From an uncultured Oscillospiraceae bacterium (GTDB lineage Bacteria; Bacillota; Clostridia; Oscillospirales; Ruminococcaceae): a stretch of DNA of 64,000 nucleotides. Location of the stretch: positions 62,001 to 126,000 of the forward strand of contig CAJTTB010000005.1 of NCBI GenBank assembly GCA_910579175.1, read 5' to 3'. Shown piece after piece: positions 25,433 to 34,158 of the stretch. The notes beneath the pieces were generated by a model. It ran no database searches and had not been told where the DNA came from. It worked only from the letters and a program-made list of their open reading frames with translations. The translations under genes were made by a program, and so were the position numbers. Numbering within the stretch: position 1 is the first letter of the stretch; every line of letters begins with the position of its first letter.

Positions 25433-27097
25433 ATGAAACATTTTGAAAAATATACAAGACAATATTTTCTTCCACCAACTTGTGAAATGAAATGGACAAA
25501 GAAAGAATATATTCAAAAAGCTCCCATTTGGTGTAGTGTAGACTTACGTGATGGCAATCAATCTTTGATTGTTCCTATGAGTTTGGAGCAGAAAATTGCA
25601 TTTTTTAAATTATTGGTAAAATTGGGATTTAAAGAAATTGAGGTTGGATTTCCAGCAGCTTCTGAAACAGAATACACCTTTTTGAGAACACTGATAGAAG
25701 AAAATTTGATACCTGACGATGTGACAATTCAGGTATTGACACAGGCAAGAGAACATATTATACGCAAAACATTTGAAGCGCTAAAAGGTGTAAAACATTC
25801 TGTGGTACATCTATATAATTCTACCTCTTTGGCACAACGTGAGCAGGTATTTCGCAAATCAAAAGAGGAGATTATTGAAATTGCAGAATTTGGGGCAAAT
25901 TTATTGTTAAAGTGTGCACAGGAATATGAAGGGAATTTTAAATTTGAATATTCTCCTGAGAGCTTTACTGGTACAGAAATGGAATTTGCGTTAGAGATTT
26001 GCAATCGAGTATTGAATATTTGGAAACCGACAGAGGAAAATCCAGTGATTATCAATCTTCCAGTGACAGTATCCCATTCTATGCCCCACATTTATGCAAA
26101 TCAAGTGGAGTATATGTGTGATCATCTAAATTATCGTGAACATGTGATTGTTTCTTTACATCCACATAATGATCGCGGTTGTGCAGTGGCGGATTCTGAG
26201 ATGGGATTGTTGGCAGGGGCAGACCGCATTGAGGGAACCTTATTTGGAAACGGTGAACGCACTGGAAATGTGGATATTATTACATTGGCATTGAATATGT
26301 TTTCACAAGGGGTAGATCCACAACTGCATTTTGAGAATTTACCAGAAATTGTTTCTCTGTATGAAGATGTAACAGAAATGAAAGTATATGAACGTCAACC
26401 TTATGCGGGGAAATTGGTATTTGCTGCGTTTTCTGGTTCTCATCAAGACGCGATTGCAAAAGGTATGAAGTGGAGAGAGGAACAACAAAGAACTTATTGG
26501 ACGGTTCCATATCTGCCAATTGATCCACATGATGTCGGAAGAGAGTATGAAAGTGATGTAATTCGCATCAATAGCCAATCTGGCAAAGGGGGAATTGGTT
26601 ATCTGTTGCAACAGTATTATGGATTTGATTTACCTGCGAAGATGAGAGAACATTTTGGTTATGCAGTAAAAAATGTTTCTGACCACCTTCATAAGGAATT
26701 GAAACCAGAAGAAGTATATCAAATTTTCCAACAACAATATGTCAATTTATCTCAACCATTGAAGATATTAGAAACACATTTTACACAGGGTAAACCATTA
26801 AAAGCAATTGTAACTGCAACTTATCAGGGAGTTACAAAAGAGTGCACTGCACAGGGAAATGGACGTCTGGATGCAGTTAGCAATGCAATTCAACAAATGC
26901 TTGGCGTAGATATGCATATATTGCAGTACAATGAACATGCACTAGAACGTGGTTCTACTTCTAAAGCGGTTGCATATGTCGGTTTAGAAGATAATCAAGG
27001 CAATGTTTATTGGGGTGCTGGAATTCAAGATGATATTATAGATGCTTCTGTTTGTGCTTTGGTAAGCGCTGTCAATCGCATGCAACAACAAGATTAA
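25433..27097 (+). CDS. leuA: 2-isopropylmalate synthase
   Basis: LeuA condenses acetyl-CoA with 2-oxoisovalerate, the first committed step of leucine synthesis. The 554-residue protein is of the LeuA type 2 subfamily (starting FEKYTRQYFLPP). It has the HMGL-like barrel with DLRDGNQSL (metal-binding Asp and catalytic Arg), SLHPHNDRGCAVADSE (metal His residues), and a C-terminal LeuA dimer/allosteric domain (about 425-550). It lies downstream of a tRNA-Leu T-box, which agrees with its role. The other leu genes are not adjacent. A terminator follows after 7 bases. Confidence 0.95.
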   Translation: MKHFEKYTRQYFLPPTCEMKWTKKEYIQKAPIWCSVDLRDGNQSLIVPMSLEQKIAFFKLLVKLGFKEIEVGFPAASETEYTFLRTLIEENLIPDDVTIQVLTQAREHIIRKTFEALKGVKHSVVHLYNSTSLAQREQVFRKSKEEIIEIAEFGANLLLKCAQEYEGNFKFEYSPESFTGTEMEFALEICNRVLNIWKPTEENPVIINLPVTVSHSMPHIYANQVEYMCDHLNYREHVIVSLHPHNDRGCAVADSEMGLLAGADRIEGTLFGNGERTGNVDIITLALNMFSQGVDPQLHFENLPEIVSLYEDVTEMKVYERQPYAGKLVFAAFSGSHQDAIAKGMKWREEQQRTYWTVPYLPIDPHDVGREYESDVIRINSQSGKGGIGYLLQQYYGFDLPAKMREHFGYAVKNVSDHLHKELKPEEVYQIFQQQYVNLSQPLKILETHFTQGKPLKAIVTATYQGVTKECTAQGNGRLDAVSNAIQQMLGVDMHILQYNEHALERGSTSKAVAYVGLEDNQGNVYWGAGIQDDIIDASVCALVSAVNRMQQQD

Positions 27098-27104
27098 TAA
27101 AGTG

Positions 27105-27135
27105 AAAAAACCATACAGTTCTGTATGGTTTTTTT
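27105..27135 (+). terminator. Rho-independent terminator after leuA
   Basis: AAAAAACCATACAG pairs with CTGTATGGTTTTTT around TT, followed by T. Confidence 0.9.
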
Positions 27136-27197
27136 AATCTAAATGAAATTTTGTGTTTTTGATAAATGGATAGTATTTATCAATTGGAGGTGATAAT

Positions 27198-27359
27198 GTG
27201 AAGAGATTCGCACAAATTTTAAGTATTATATTCGTGATTTTAACTTTTGTTGGAGCTGGATATATATGGTATCATCATGGAACTGTAAGCGCTGGATATG
27301 CAGTTGTGCCAATGCTTTTTGCGCTTGTGAGTATATTATTTTATAGACAGAAAAAATAA
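27198..27359 (+). CDS. Small hydrophobic membrane protein, 53 residues
   Basis: A GTG start 7 bases after a strong GGAGG encodes 53 residues with two predicted transmembrane helices (about 5-23 and 32-48) and a positively charged end (YRQKK). An ATG overlaps the GTG but is followed by a stop. I recognise no family. The strong ribosome binding site, hydrophobic pattern and following terminator support a real gene. It stands alone between leuA and tRNA-Gln. Confidence 0.6.
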   Translation: MKRFAQILSIIFVILTFVGAGYIWYHHGTVSAGYAVVPMLFALVSILFYRQKK

Positions 27360-27401
27360 ATAGAATACAAATTTGAAAGTGAATGCACTATTTGAGAAAA
27401 G

Positions 27402-27440
27402 AAAAAGATATAAAGTTCCATTGGAACTTTATATCTTTTT
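27402..27440. terminator. Bidirectional terminator
   Basis: A near-continuous 19-bp inverted repeat (27402-27420 with 27422-27440) with A-rich and T-rich ends separates the small membrane protein gene from the convergent tRNA-Gln. Confidence 0.85.
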
Positions 27441-27446
27441 GTAATA

Positions 27447-27522
27447 TGGCTGGGCTGGAAGGATTCGAACCTTCGGGATGCTGGAGTCAGAATCCAGTGC
27501 CTTACCGCTTGGCTACAGCCCA
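27447..27522 (-). tRNA. tRNA-Gln (anticodon CUG)
   Basis: The minus strand folds into a cloverleaf with acceptor TGGGCTG/CAGCCCA, anticodon stem CTGGA/TCCAG with loop TTCTGAC (anticodon CTG, reading CAG), T-loop GTTCGAATC and an encoded CCA end at 27449-27447. Confidence 0.93.
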
Positions 27523-27650
27523 TTGAACGAATACCATTATACCATCTCTGTCCAAAAATTGCAAGTAAAATTGGTTGATTTATAGAAAAACAGCAAAAAA
27601 GCAAAAAAAATAAGTGAAATTTTATTTTTTATAGTAGATTTGTAATATGC

Positions 27651-27889
27651 GCTCATCACCTACGCGAAAGCTTAGTGGTGAGAGCTTCTTGTCCGATACA
27701 ACGAATGTTGTAAACATATACAGACAAACTGGGTATATCTCACGATTTTACCCAATTTATGTTATCACAATATAAATCGCATGTCTTGGTTCCTATCATG
27801 GATACTTGTATGATAATTGCAATTAAATGCAGTTATCAATTTATCTTGCTACTTTAGAAGTGGGAGTATCCTTACAAATTTTTAATAGA
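27651..27889 (-). repeat. IS605-type 3'-end element, full copy (R4)
   Basis: Read on the minus strand it aligns along its length with 50109-50348: AAAAATTTG start, CTTCTAAAGTAG, a degenerate tnpB-like end, CATAAATTGGGTAAAA, and the right-end hairpin AAGAAGCTCTCACC...GGTGATGAG. The tnpB-like codons are more decayed here. The rest of the 27523-28160 gap (27890-28160) is AT-rich and I see nothing in it. Confidence 0.75.
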
Positions 27890-28160
27890 AGTTGATTTCT
27901 TTCTGTTTCCATTCAAATAAGAAGATTTCATATGAGTTATCAACAACAATTTTTTTGAAAGAAAGGTGAGTTGTACTTTTTGTAAACTCAATTTCTTGTG
28001 AATAAGATTTTATTTCTTTCAATTGATAAAAATGTATTGAGACATTTATAAATTCTTTTTTGTATAAGAAAGATAGCAATCTAATTTTTTTGATAGAGCT
28101 GTCTTATATAAGATTTTATATTGTTTTATATATCATTTACCACTTATACTGAAAAACATA

Positions 28161-28598
28161 TTACTCGATTTCTTTGCACATAAATAAAATATGTTCACAA
28201 TCAATAAAACCGTTCTTTTTGTAAAACTGTGGAGCAGGTGCATATCGATTTGTTGATAGTGTAAAGCCGGCAAGTTTGTGTTCTTTTACATAGTTTGTCG
28301 CTGTGTCAATTAGTTTGCTTCCATAACCTTTCCCCTGTAATTGGGGTTGTACAAACATCTCATCAATCAATAATTCACTGTTATTCCACCAAATTTTTTC
28401 ATCACAGAACATTGCACCACATACATTACCTTCGATTTCTAAAATGAAACCAATAAATTTTTTTGATTCAAAATAGTCGTGAAGATATTCTTTTGCCGTG
28501 TTTAAACTCCATCGGCACTGCCACAGTGTGTTATTGTAAACAGAACAGAGTATTTCTGCGCAATGTTCAATGTCTGATCCTATCATGTTTCTGATCAT
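28161..28598 (-). CDS. GNAT-family N-acetyltransferase
   Basis: A 145-residue single-domain GNAT protein. The acetyl-CoA-binding motif A is VQPQLQGKGYGSKLID (about residues 88-103, the Q-x-x-G-x-G/A pattern), preceded by the LIDEMFV strand, with the motif B region APQFYKKNGFIDCE near the C-terminus. The acceptor is unknown. TGGAGG precedes the ATG. Confidence 0.85.
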   Translation of the reverse strand: MIRNMIGSDIEHCAEILCSVYNNTLWQCRWSLNTAKEYLHDYFESKKFIGFILEIEGNVCGAMFCDEKIWWNNSELLIDEMFVQPQLQGKGYGSKLIDTATNYVKEHKLAGFTLSTNRYAPAPQFYKKNGFIDCEHILFMCKEIE

Positions 28599-28748
28599 AT
28601 TTCCTCCATTGGTATAAGTTTGATTTTTATTTTAAACTGAAAATGGTCATATCTATTTTAGATGTAGAATGTTGCACGCAAACAGAAGAAACATTATCTA
28701 CTTTAATGATATAATTTCAATCTGTTCTATGTGGAAGCAAAACACAGC

Positions 28749-28783
28749 GAAGAATAAACAATCATTTTGATTGTTTATTCTTC
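28749..28783 (-). terminator. Hairpin at the end of the 44-residue gene
   Basis: GAAGAATAAACAATCA (28749-28764) pairs perfectly with 28768-28783 around TTT. It overlaps the stop codon of the minus-strand small gene; the following U-run is weak. Confidence 0.6.
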
Positions 28784-28909
28784 TTCTAAATCATAACAGA
28801 TATATTTTTTTCCATAAGTTTGATATAAATAGTCTGCCAATGCAAGAATACTTTTTACAACAACAACAGTAAGCAAGATAGCTCCAGTTATTTTTAATAG
28901 TGTTTTCAT
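28775..28909 (-). CDS. Small membrane-anchored protein, 44 residues
   Basis: The minus strand has an ATG 8 bases after AAAAGGGG and encodes 44 residues: one hydrophobic helix (about 5-25, ITGAILLTVVVVKSILALAD) and a short charged tail (YICYDLEEE). The stop lies inside a strong hairpin. No family is recognised; a single-pass small protein of unknown role. No annotatable gene lies between it and the next acetyltransferase gene. Confidence 0.5.
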   Translation of the reverse strand: MKTLLKITGAILLTVVVVKSILALADYLYQTYGKKYICYDLEEE

Positions 28910-29126
28910 AAAAAAACCCCTTTTTTATTTTTAGTATAACAAATTTATCAGAGTATTTCAATAAAAATTTAGAAAATGCTTTATCATTTATTTATATTGT
29001 TGGGCACGTTTTTATTAACATGACAAAGGGGTTTTTGAAGTCACAAGGATAAAAAGATTATAATATACGATCAACCATCGCTTGATAAATCAATGAGTGA
29101 TAAAAACATTCTTTTATCATAGGATT

Positions 29127-29558
29127 TTAAGGCAACATATCTTTTTGATATCCCACTTCATGATTTTTTTGATATCCCATTGATTCATAAAATGCTTGAG
29201 CGATATCATTATCTGCTCCAGTAAAGAGTTGAATTTCACAACAGGGTATTTGATAAAGATGTTTTTGCATAATATGAATGAGTTTTGTTGCAACTTGACA
29301 TCTGCGAAATTCCTCTTTGACAAATAATTCTGTGATCTGGGCGGTGGTATCGCGATAACAGAAGGAATCAATAATTTGAGCACAAATAAAGCCAATTGGG
29401 ATTTGGTCAGAATAAGCGATATAAATAATTTCTCTTGTGTTTTGTTGTAAGGATTGTTCGATTTGTTGTTGTGAAGCGACACCTTCTCCATTAAAAAGAT
29501 AATTGAGTTCAAATAATGCTGCTGCATCTGAATAGTCTGCTTGTCTGATGATTATCAT
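29127..29558 (-). CDS. GNAT-family N-acetyltransferase
   Basis: A 143-residue GNAT domain: the N-terminal strand IIIRQADYSDAAALFEL, central ITELFVKEEFRRCQVATKLI (motif A, with the usual G-x-G partly replaced by Cys-Gln-Val), and the C-terminal NDIAQAFYESMGYQK. The atypical acetyl-CoA loop may lower activity. AGGAGG precedes the ATG. Acceptor unknown. It is not closely similar to the GNAT gene at 28161. Confidence 0.8.
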   Translation of the reverse strand: MIIIRQADYSDAAALFELNYLFNGEGVASQQQIEQSLQQNTREIIYIAYSDQIPIGFICAQIIDSFCYRDTTAQITELFVKEEFRRCQVATKLIHIMQKHLYQIPCCEIQLFTGADNDIAQAFYESMGYQKNHEVGYQKDMLP

Positions 29559-29658
29559 CTAAAATCCTCCTATGGATAAATTGGTTAATTGATACCATAG
29601 CACATAAATAAAAAAGAAGCAATGTGTTTTTGTCGTTTTATTTTGTCTTTATGATGAA

Positions 29659-29699
29659 AAAATAGAGATAAGTTTTTTTAGAAAACTTATCTCTATTTT
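29659..29699. terminator. Bidirectional terminator
   Basis: An 18-bp stem, AAAATAGAGATAAGTTTT (29659-29676) with 29682-29699. On the minus strand it lies downstream of gdhA. Confidence 0.85.
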
Positions 29700-29722
29700 A
29701 TAAATATCAATCGAGGAGACAA

Positions 29723-31054
29723 TTATAAACCTTGCGCAATCATTGCTTCCACTACTTTTTCAAATCCAGCAATATTTGCACCAACGACATAATCGCCGTT
29801 CATATGGTAGCGTTTTGCAGCATCGTCTAATTTGCGGAAGATATTTACCATAATATCTTGTAATTTCTTATCCACTTCCTCAAATGTCCAAGATAAACGT
29901 TCGCTATTTTGTGACATTTCCAATGCAGAAGTGGCAACACCACCAGCATTTGCAGCTTTACCAGGACCAAATAGTACATGATTTTCCTGTAGATATTTGG
30001 TGGCATCTAGTGTTGTTGGCATATTAGCACCTTCAGCAACTGCAATACAGCCATTTGCGACTAATTTTTTGGCGTCATCTAAATTCAACTCGTTTTGAGT
30101 TGCACAAGGAAGTGCTACATCGCAAGGAATTTCCCAAACATTTCCTTCTGTATGATAAACAGCATTTGGGCGATAGTTGGTATATTCAGATAGACGAGCG
30201 CGTTTTACTTCTTTGATTTCCTTCACAGCGTTTAGATCAATGCCTTCTGCATCATAAATCCAACCAGTAGAATCGCTTAAAGTAACCACTTTTGCACCCA
30301 ATTGTGTTGCTTTTTCGGTTGCATAGATTGCCACATTTCCAGCACCGGATATTGCAACGGTTTTGCCCTTTAGGTCTTTGCCATTGCTGCGCAACATTTC
30401 ATCGGTAAAGTAAAGTAAACCATAACCAGTAGCTTGTGTGCGAACCAAAGAACCGCCATAACTTAAACCTTTACCAGTCAATACACCTTCATATGTTTTG
30501 GTGATTCTTTTATATTGACCATACATGTAGCCAATTTCACGAGCGCCTACACCAATATCGCCAGCAGGAACGTCTACATCGGCACCGATATGTCTATATA
30601 ATTCGGTCATAAAACTTTGACAAAATGCCATTACTTCGCGATCTGATTTGCCTTTTGGATCAAAGTCAGAACCGCCCTTACCGCCACCGATTGGCAGTCC
30701 AGTCAAAGAGTTTTTAAAGATTTGTTCAAATCCTAAAAATTTGATGATACTTAAAGATACATTATCACGGAAACGCAAGCCACCTTTATAAGGACCAATG
30801 GCATTGTTAAATTGTACACGATAGCCAGTGTTTACCTGAATTTGACCATTGTCATCTACCCAAGGGACGCGGAACATGATTTGACGTTCTGGTTCTACAA
30901 TTCTTTCCAAAACAGCTTCTTTTCGGTATTTTTCTTCATTTGCTTCGATAACTGGGCTCAATGATTCCAATACTTCCTTAACAGCTTGACGAAATTCAGC
31001 TTGTTCAGGATATTTTTTGGAGATTTTATCAAGTACTTCGCTTACATATGACAT
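29723..31054 (-). CDS. gdhA: NADP-type glutamate dehydrogenase
   Basis: GdhA aminates 2-oxoglutarate with ammonium to glutamate, or runs in reverse during amino acid fermentation. The 443-residue protein starts MSYVSEVLDKISKKYPEQAEF. It has the substrate-binding PIGGGKGGSDFDPKGKSD (catalytic Lys region), the DVPAGDIGVGAREIGYMYG segment and a Rossmann domain with VAISGAGNVA. These are typical of the hexameric, roughly 445-residue NADP(H) family. I reject the longer frame to 31138 because AGAGGT precedes the ATG at 31054 and alignment to the family starts there. Confidence 0.94.
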   Translation of the reverse strand: MSYVSEVLDKISKKYPEQAEFRQAVKEVLESLSPVIEANEEKYRKEAVLERIVEPERQIMFRVPWVDDNGQIQVNTGYRVQFNNAIGPYKGGLRFRDNVSLSIIKFLGFEQIFKNSLTGLPIGGGKGGSDFDPKGKSDREVMAFCQSFMTELYRHIGADVDVPAGDIGVGAREIGYMYGQYKRITKTYEGVLTGKGLSYGGSLVRTQATGYGLLYFTDEMLRSNGKDLKGKTVAISGAGNVAIYATEKATQLGAKVVTLSDSTGWIYDAEGIDLNAVKEIKEVKRARLSEYTNYRPNAVYHTEGNVWEIPCDVALPCATQNELNLDDAKKLVANGCIAVAEGANMPTTLDATKYLQENHVLFGPGKAANAGGVATSALEMSQNSERLSWTFEEVDKKLQDIMVNIFRKLDDAAKRYHMNGDYVVGANIAGFEKVVEAMIAQGL

Positions 31055-31423
31055 TATAATGACCTCTTTTCGTATAAATCTGTTGGTAAACCACTCATGT
31101 GCTAAAGTTAGTAAGTTTGATAAGGGCATTCGCTTCATTTACGGGATAGGACATGAAGGGTTATAACATTGTATTTGTGAAAAATAGTCATCTATCCGCG
31201 CGTTATGCGGTTTTCCGACTAAATTTCGATAAAATAATTGGTATGAAAAAAGACGCAACTTAATTAATAAGTTGACGTCTTTGTCATGCTTTACCATTAT
31301 TATACTTGATTCTTTTTAAAAATGCAAGTGATTTTAAAAAAAAATCAAAAAATTTGAAGATAATGCCTTGATAAGCCTTTTATATGGAATAGAAATGCAA
31401 GATAATCAATAGAAAACTTCATG
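31055..31423. other. Intergenic: gdhA leader and ribU terminator
   Basis: At 31246-31282 a hairpin (AAAAGACG/CGTCTTT plus CAACTTA/TAAGTTG) reads as a minus-strand terminator with a U-run and would end ribU. Between it and gdhA lies about 190 bases of leader with a small CCGC/GCGG hairpin (31196-31211). No coding sequence is seen. Confidence 0.6.
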
Positions 31424-32101
31424 TTAGGATGAGAAATTCAATAGTACAACAATCAGAGCACAGGAGATTAAAATAAAACTTGCACCAATCCACAGTAAAA
31501 TCAAATTACTTTTTTTACTGGATTGGAATGCCGTGTATTTAAATGTAAAGCCAGACTTTTGCAATACTTGGAAAATAGGTTTATATAACAACAATGTAAT
31601 TGCGGTATTGAGTCCGCCTTTTAACAGATTAAAGGGCAAAAATACTGGCAAGAGCATATCTGCTACGACTTCTCTAGGAGTGGATAGATAAAACGGGGTA
31701 ATCAGATAGTTCCAAAGTAACATCAACAGTGTCATAAAAACAGTACCGCTTATCAATCCGATGACTGCTCCAGAGATGGTTGGTTTTTTCTGATAAATAA
31801 AAGCGGCAATGGCGGCAAAGGCACAAGTTGAAATGATATTCATAATCATTCCAATTGGTCCAGTGGTACTGATGGTTATCATCTCAACCAAAGAAACAAC
31901 AATGGACATAATAATGGCTTCTAATGGTCCGAATAAAAATGCGCCCAGTGTGATTATCACATCTTTTGGCTCATACTTTAAAAAGGATACCACTGGGATG
32001 CGAAAAACAAACACACATAAATAGGCGATTGCACAGAGTACCGCCAATAGAATTAATTTTTTGGTTTGAATCGTTTGTGGTCGGATAGATGAATTTGACA
32101 T
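31424..32101 (-). CDS. ribU: Riboflavin ECF transporter substrate-binding subunit
   Basis: RibU is the S component that binds riboflavin and works with a shared ECF energy-coupling module. The 225-residue protein has six hydrophobic segments. It shows the RibU-type core VVSFLKYEPKDVIITLGAF and FGPLEAIIMSIVVS, and PFNLLKGGLNTAITLLLY near the end. An FMN riboswitch immediately upstream on the same strand confirms the flavin role. AGGAGG precedes the ATG. The EcfAAT genes are not in the window. Confidence 0.93.
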   Translation of the reverse strand: MSNSSIRPQTIQTKKLILLAVLCAIAYLCVFVFRIPVVSFLKYEPKDVIITLGAFLFGPLEAIIMSIVVSLVEMITISTTGPIGMIMNIISTCAFAAIAAFIYQKKPTISGAVIGLISGTVFMTLLMLLWNYLITPFYLSTPREVVADMLLPVFLPFNLLKGGLNTAITLLLYKPIFQVLQKSGFTFKYTAFQSSKKSNLILLWIGASFILISCALIVVLLNFSS

Positions 32102-32147
32102 AAAAAAACCTCCTAAAATTGAGGTCTGTAGGGTGGCTATCTGTAAT

Positions 32148-32175
32148 AAAAAACCCTATGAACAAGTTCATAGGG
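32148..32175 (-). terminator. Expression-platform terminator of the FMN riboswitch
   Basis: On the minus strand CCCTATGAAC pairs with GTTCATAGGG, followed by six U. It lies between the aptamer and ribU, so FMN binding would cause termination. Confidence 0.85.
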
Positions 32176-32228
32176 CAAATATCGTAAATCACAATTTTTA
32201 TAAAACATGTGATGATATTACAGATATT

Positions 32229-32345
32229 GTTTCTTTCATCCGGACTATACCGTTGGTTTTGGAATTACACCAAATCAACCAAGCAGATTTCTGCAAGGTT
32301 CGCGGACTTTACCGCCAGTGGAGAATTTCACTCCGCCCCGAAACA
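32229..32345 (-). promoter_or_regulatory. FMN riboswitch (RFN element)
   Basis: The minus strand carries the RFN hallmarks: TTCGGGGCGGAGTGAAATTC, CCACTGGCGGTAAAGTCCGC and the closing CCGGATGAAAGAA. It controls ribU through the terminator at 32148-32175. The gap from the aptamer to the lipid kinase gene (32346-32579) holds no further gene. Confidence 0.97.
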
Positions 32346-32579
32346 GACATTATTATCAATGTATTTTGATATTCTATTATCAAAACCATTTATAGTATAA
32401 AATAATCTATTTTAAAAGTCAATAGCGATTTGTCCAATTAAGAAAGGTGTGAAAAATTGAAAAACTCGTAAATTTTGGAAAAAGTTATTGTGAAGTTCAA
32501 ATAAAAGCTATTGAAATTTAAAAAAAATATGATATGATAATGACCAAGTAAGATTCTGTATTTTAGGAGGGATAAGAAA

Positions 32580-33515
32580 TTGGATCAGACATTGTTGTTT
32601 ATCTTTAATCCAAAGTCGGGGAAAGCACAGGTAAAACAAAAATTATTTGATATTGTGGATTGTTTTGTCAAAGCAGGATATCAAACCATTGTGCACCCAA
32701 CACAAGAACAGCATGATGCAAGAAAAATTGTAAGAGAGTGTGCACAAAAGGTGGATTTGATTGTTGCAAGTGGGGGAGACGGCACCATCAATGAAGTTGT
32801 TGACGGCTTGATGGAGCTAGAGCCACAAAAGCGCCCTTTATTGGGATATATTCCAACTGGTACAGTCAATGATTTTGCTTCTAGCTTAAAACTTTCTAAA
32901 AATATTTTGCGTGCAACCTATGACATTCTGGAAGGTCAACCGTTTGCCTGCGATGTTGGAAGTTTTAATGATGAGTTTTTTACCTATGTCGCTGCATTTG
33001 GACTGTTTACAGATGTGGCATATGAGACACCTCAACAAAGTAAAAATATCTTTGGAAGAGCCGCTTATATCTTAGAGGGAATTAAACGTTTGGGAAATAT
33101 TCAGGCTTATCCAATGTGCATAGAGTATGACAATGGTGCTGCCATTCAGGATAGTTTTATTTTGGGTATGGTAACCAATTCCGTTTCAATTGGTGGATTT
33201 AAAAGCATTAGCCCAAATGATGTGAGTTTAGATGATGGTCTATTGGAAGTTACCTTAATTAAACAACCAAAAAATCCATTTGAATTGCAGATGATCATTG
33301 ATGCACTGTTAAAGCAAAATGAAGATAGTGAATATATCTATCTATTTCGCACTTCAAAGTTAAAGATAACAAGTGAAGTAGAAGTACCTTGGACACTCGA
33401 TGGAGAATATGGAGGAACCGAACAGAAAATTACGATTGAAAATCATCATAAGGCAATTCGCATTATTACCCCAATAGAACAGCAAAAGTTACTGATCACT
33501 TCTGAAATAAAATAA
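32580..33515 (+). CDS. Diacylglycerol/lipid kinase family protein (YegS/DgkB-like)
   Basis: A 311-residue kinase of the DAGK catalytic family. It shows LLFIFNPKSGKAQVK near the start, the nucleotide-binding VASGGDGTINEVVDGL (about residues 61-76) and GYIPTGTVNDFASSL. It phosphorylates a lipid such as diacylglycerol or a related alcohol, using ATP at the membrane. The start is TTG, 7-8 bases after GGAGGG. It is a single gene ended by a strong terminator. Confidence 0.88.
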   Translation: MDQTLLFIFNPKSGKAQVKQKLFDIVDCFVKAGYQTIVHPTQEQHDARKIVRECAQKVDLIVASGGDGTINEVVDGLMELEPQKRPLLGYIPTGTVNDFASSLKLSKNILRATYDILEGQPFACDVGSFNDEFFTYVAAFGLFTDVAYETPQQSKNIFGRAAYILEGIKRLGNIQAYPMCIEYDNGAAIQDSFILGMVTNSVSIGGFKSISPNDVSLDDGLLEVTLIKQPKNPFELQMIIDALLKQNEDSEYIYLFRTSKLKITSEVEVPWTLDGEYGGTEQKITIENHHKAIRIITPIEQQKLLITSEIK

Positions 33516-33528
33516 CATGTAAAGATAA

Positions 33529-33562
33529 GAAACGAGAACGATATCCCTATCGTTCTCGTTTC
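33529..33562 (+). terminator. Terminator after the lipid kinase gene
   Basis: A 14-bp stem, GAAACGAGAACGAT (33529-33542) with 33549-33562. Confidence 0.8.
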
Positions 33563-33610
33563 TCTTGTGATTGATAACAGTTGTTAAGATAAAGATGATA
33601 GAATAAAGCC

Positions 33611-33682
33611 CATAAAAAAGGTATATTTTTTGTAATCGCGTAAATCTTCAACCAAATTGGCTGCCCTATCGTAAAAAACTTT
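33611..33682 (-). repeat. Dispersed 60-bp intergenic repeat, copy F
   Basis: Read on the minus strand: TTTTTTACGATAGGGCAGCC, then AATTTGGTTGAAGATTTACG, CGATTACAAAAAATATACC and TTTTTT. It aligns along the consensus. Confidence 0.7.
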
Positions 33683-33763
33683 AATATGGTTATAATATCT
33701 AAATTTTTAACAAAAATTATTAGTATTATTGTAATAAAAATGTATTTCAAAATAGAAAATTCT

Positions 33764-34158
33764 TCCGATAATAATTAGTGTAAGATACAGAAACTGTAAA
33801 AAGTATACTTTGTCGTGCACTTTGTTTAAGTGCGAATTTTTTTAAAATTTAGATTGTTTTCACAGATTTACGATTTAGTAAATCTGTTTTTTTGTGTTCT
33901 TTTTATCAATTTTTATCCATGTTTTATAAGAACGAAAAGGTATACTTTTTCGTTCTTGTTGGAAGAAGGCTTCTAAATAAAAGCCTATCAAAAATCAAGG
34001 AGAGAGAAATAAGCTTGCTCACCTTGAAAACAATTTGTTTTTCCGGTTGATGTTCAGGACCGCGGACTGACATCGACCTGGAGATAAATAAAAAACCAAA
34101 AAAGAAAGAATTCTCGAAATCAATGAAGATTTCTAGGTAAAATCATGGAGGTAAGATT
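33764..34158 (+). promoter_or_regulatory. Flagellin leader region with terminator, palindrome and GGA hairpin
   Basis: A TCCGATAA at 33764-33771 resembles the sigma-28 -10 box (GCCGATAA) but lacks a clear TAAA at the right distance. Inside the region lie a terminator-type hairpin 33862-33893 (ACAGATTTAC/GTAAATCTGT plus seven T), a 30-bp near-perfect palindrome at 33928-33957 (AAGAACGAAAAGG/CTTTTTCGTTCTT type), and a bulged GC hairpin at 34043-34081. The GC hairpin's loop presents two GGA triplets (34057-34059 and 34064-34066), as CsrA sites do. The true transcription start is unproven. No coding sequence is seen. Confidence 0.55.

Noticed and set aside
33764..33771. Firm sigma-28 promoter for flagellin.
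   Set aside because: Only the -10-like TCCGATAA is present; no TAAA at the proper distance, and it is almost 400 bases from the start codon. Kept only as a possibility.
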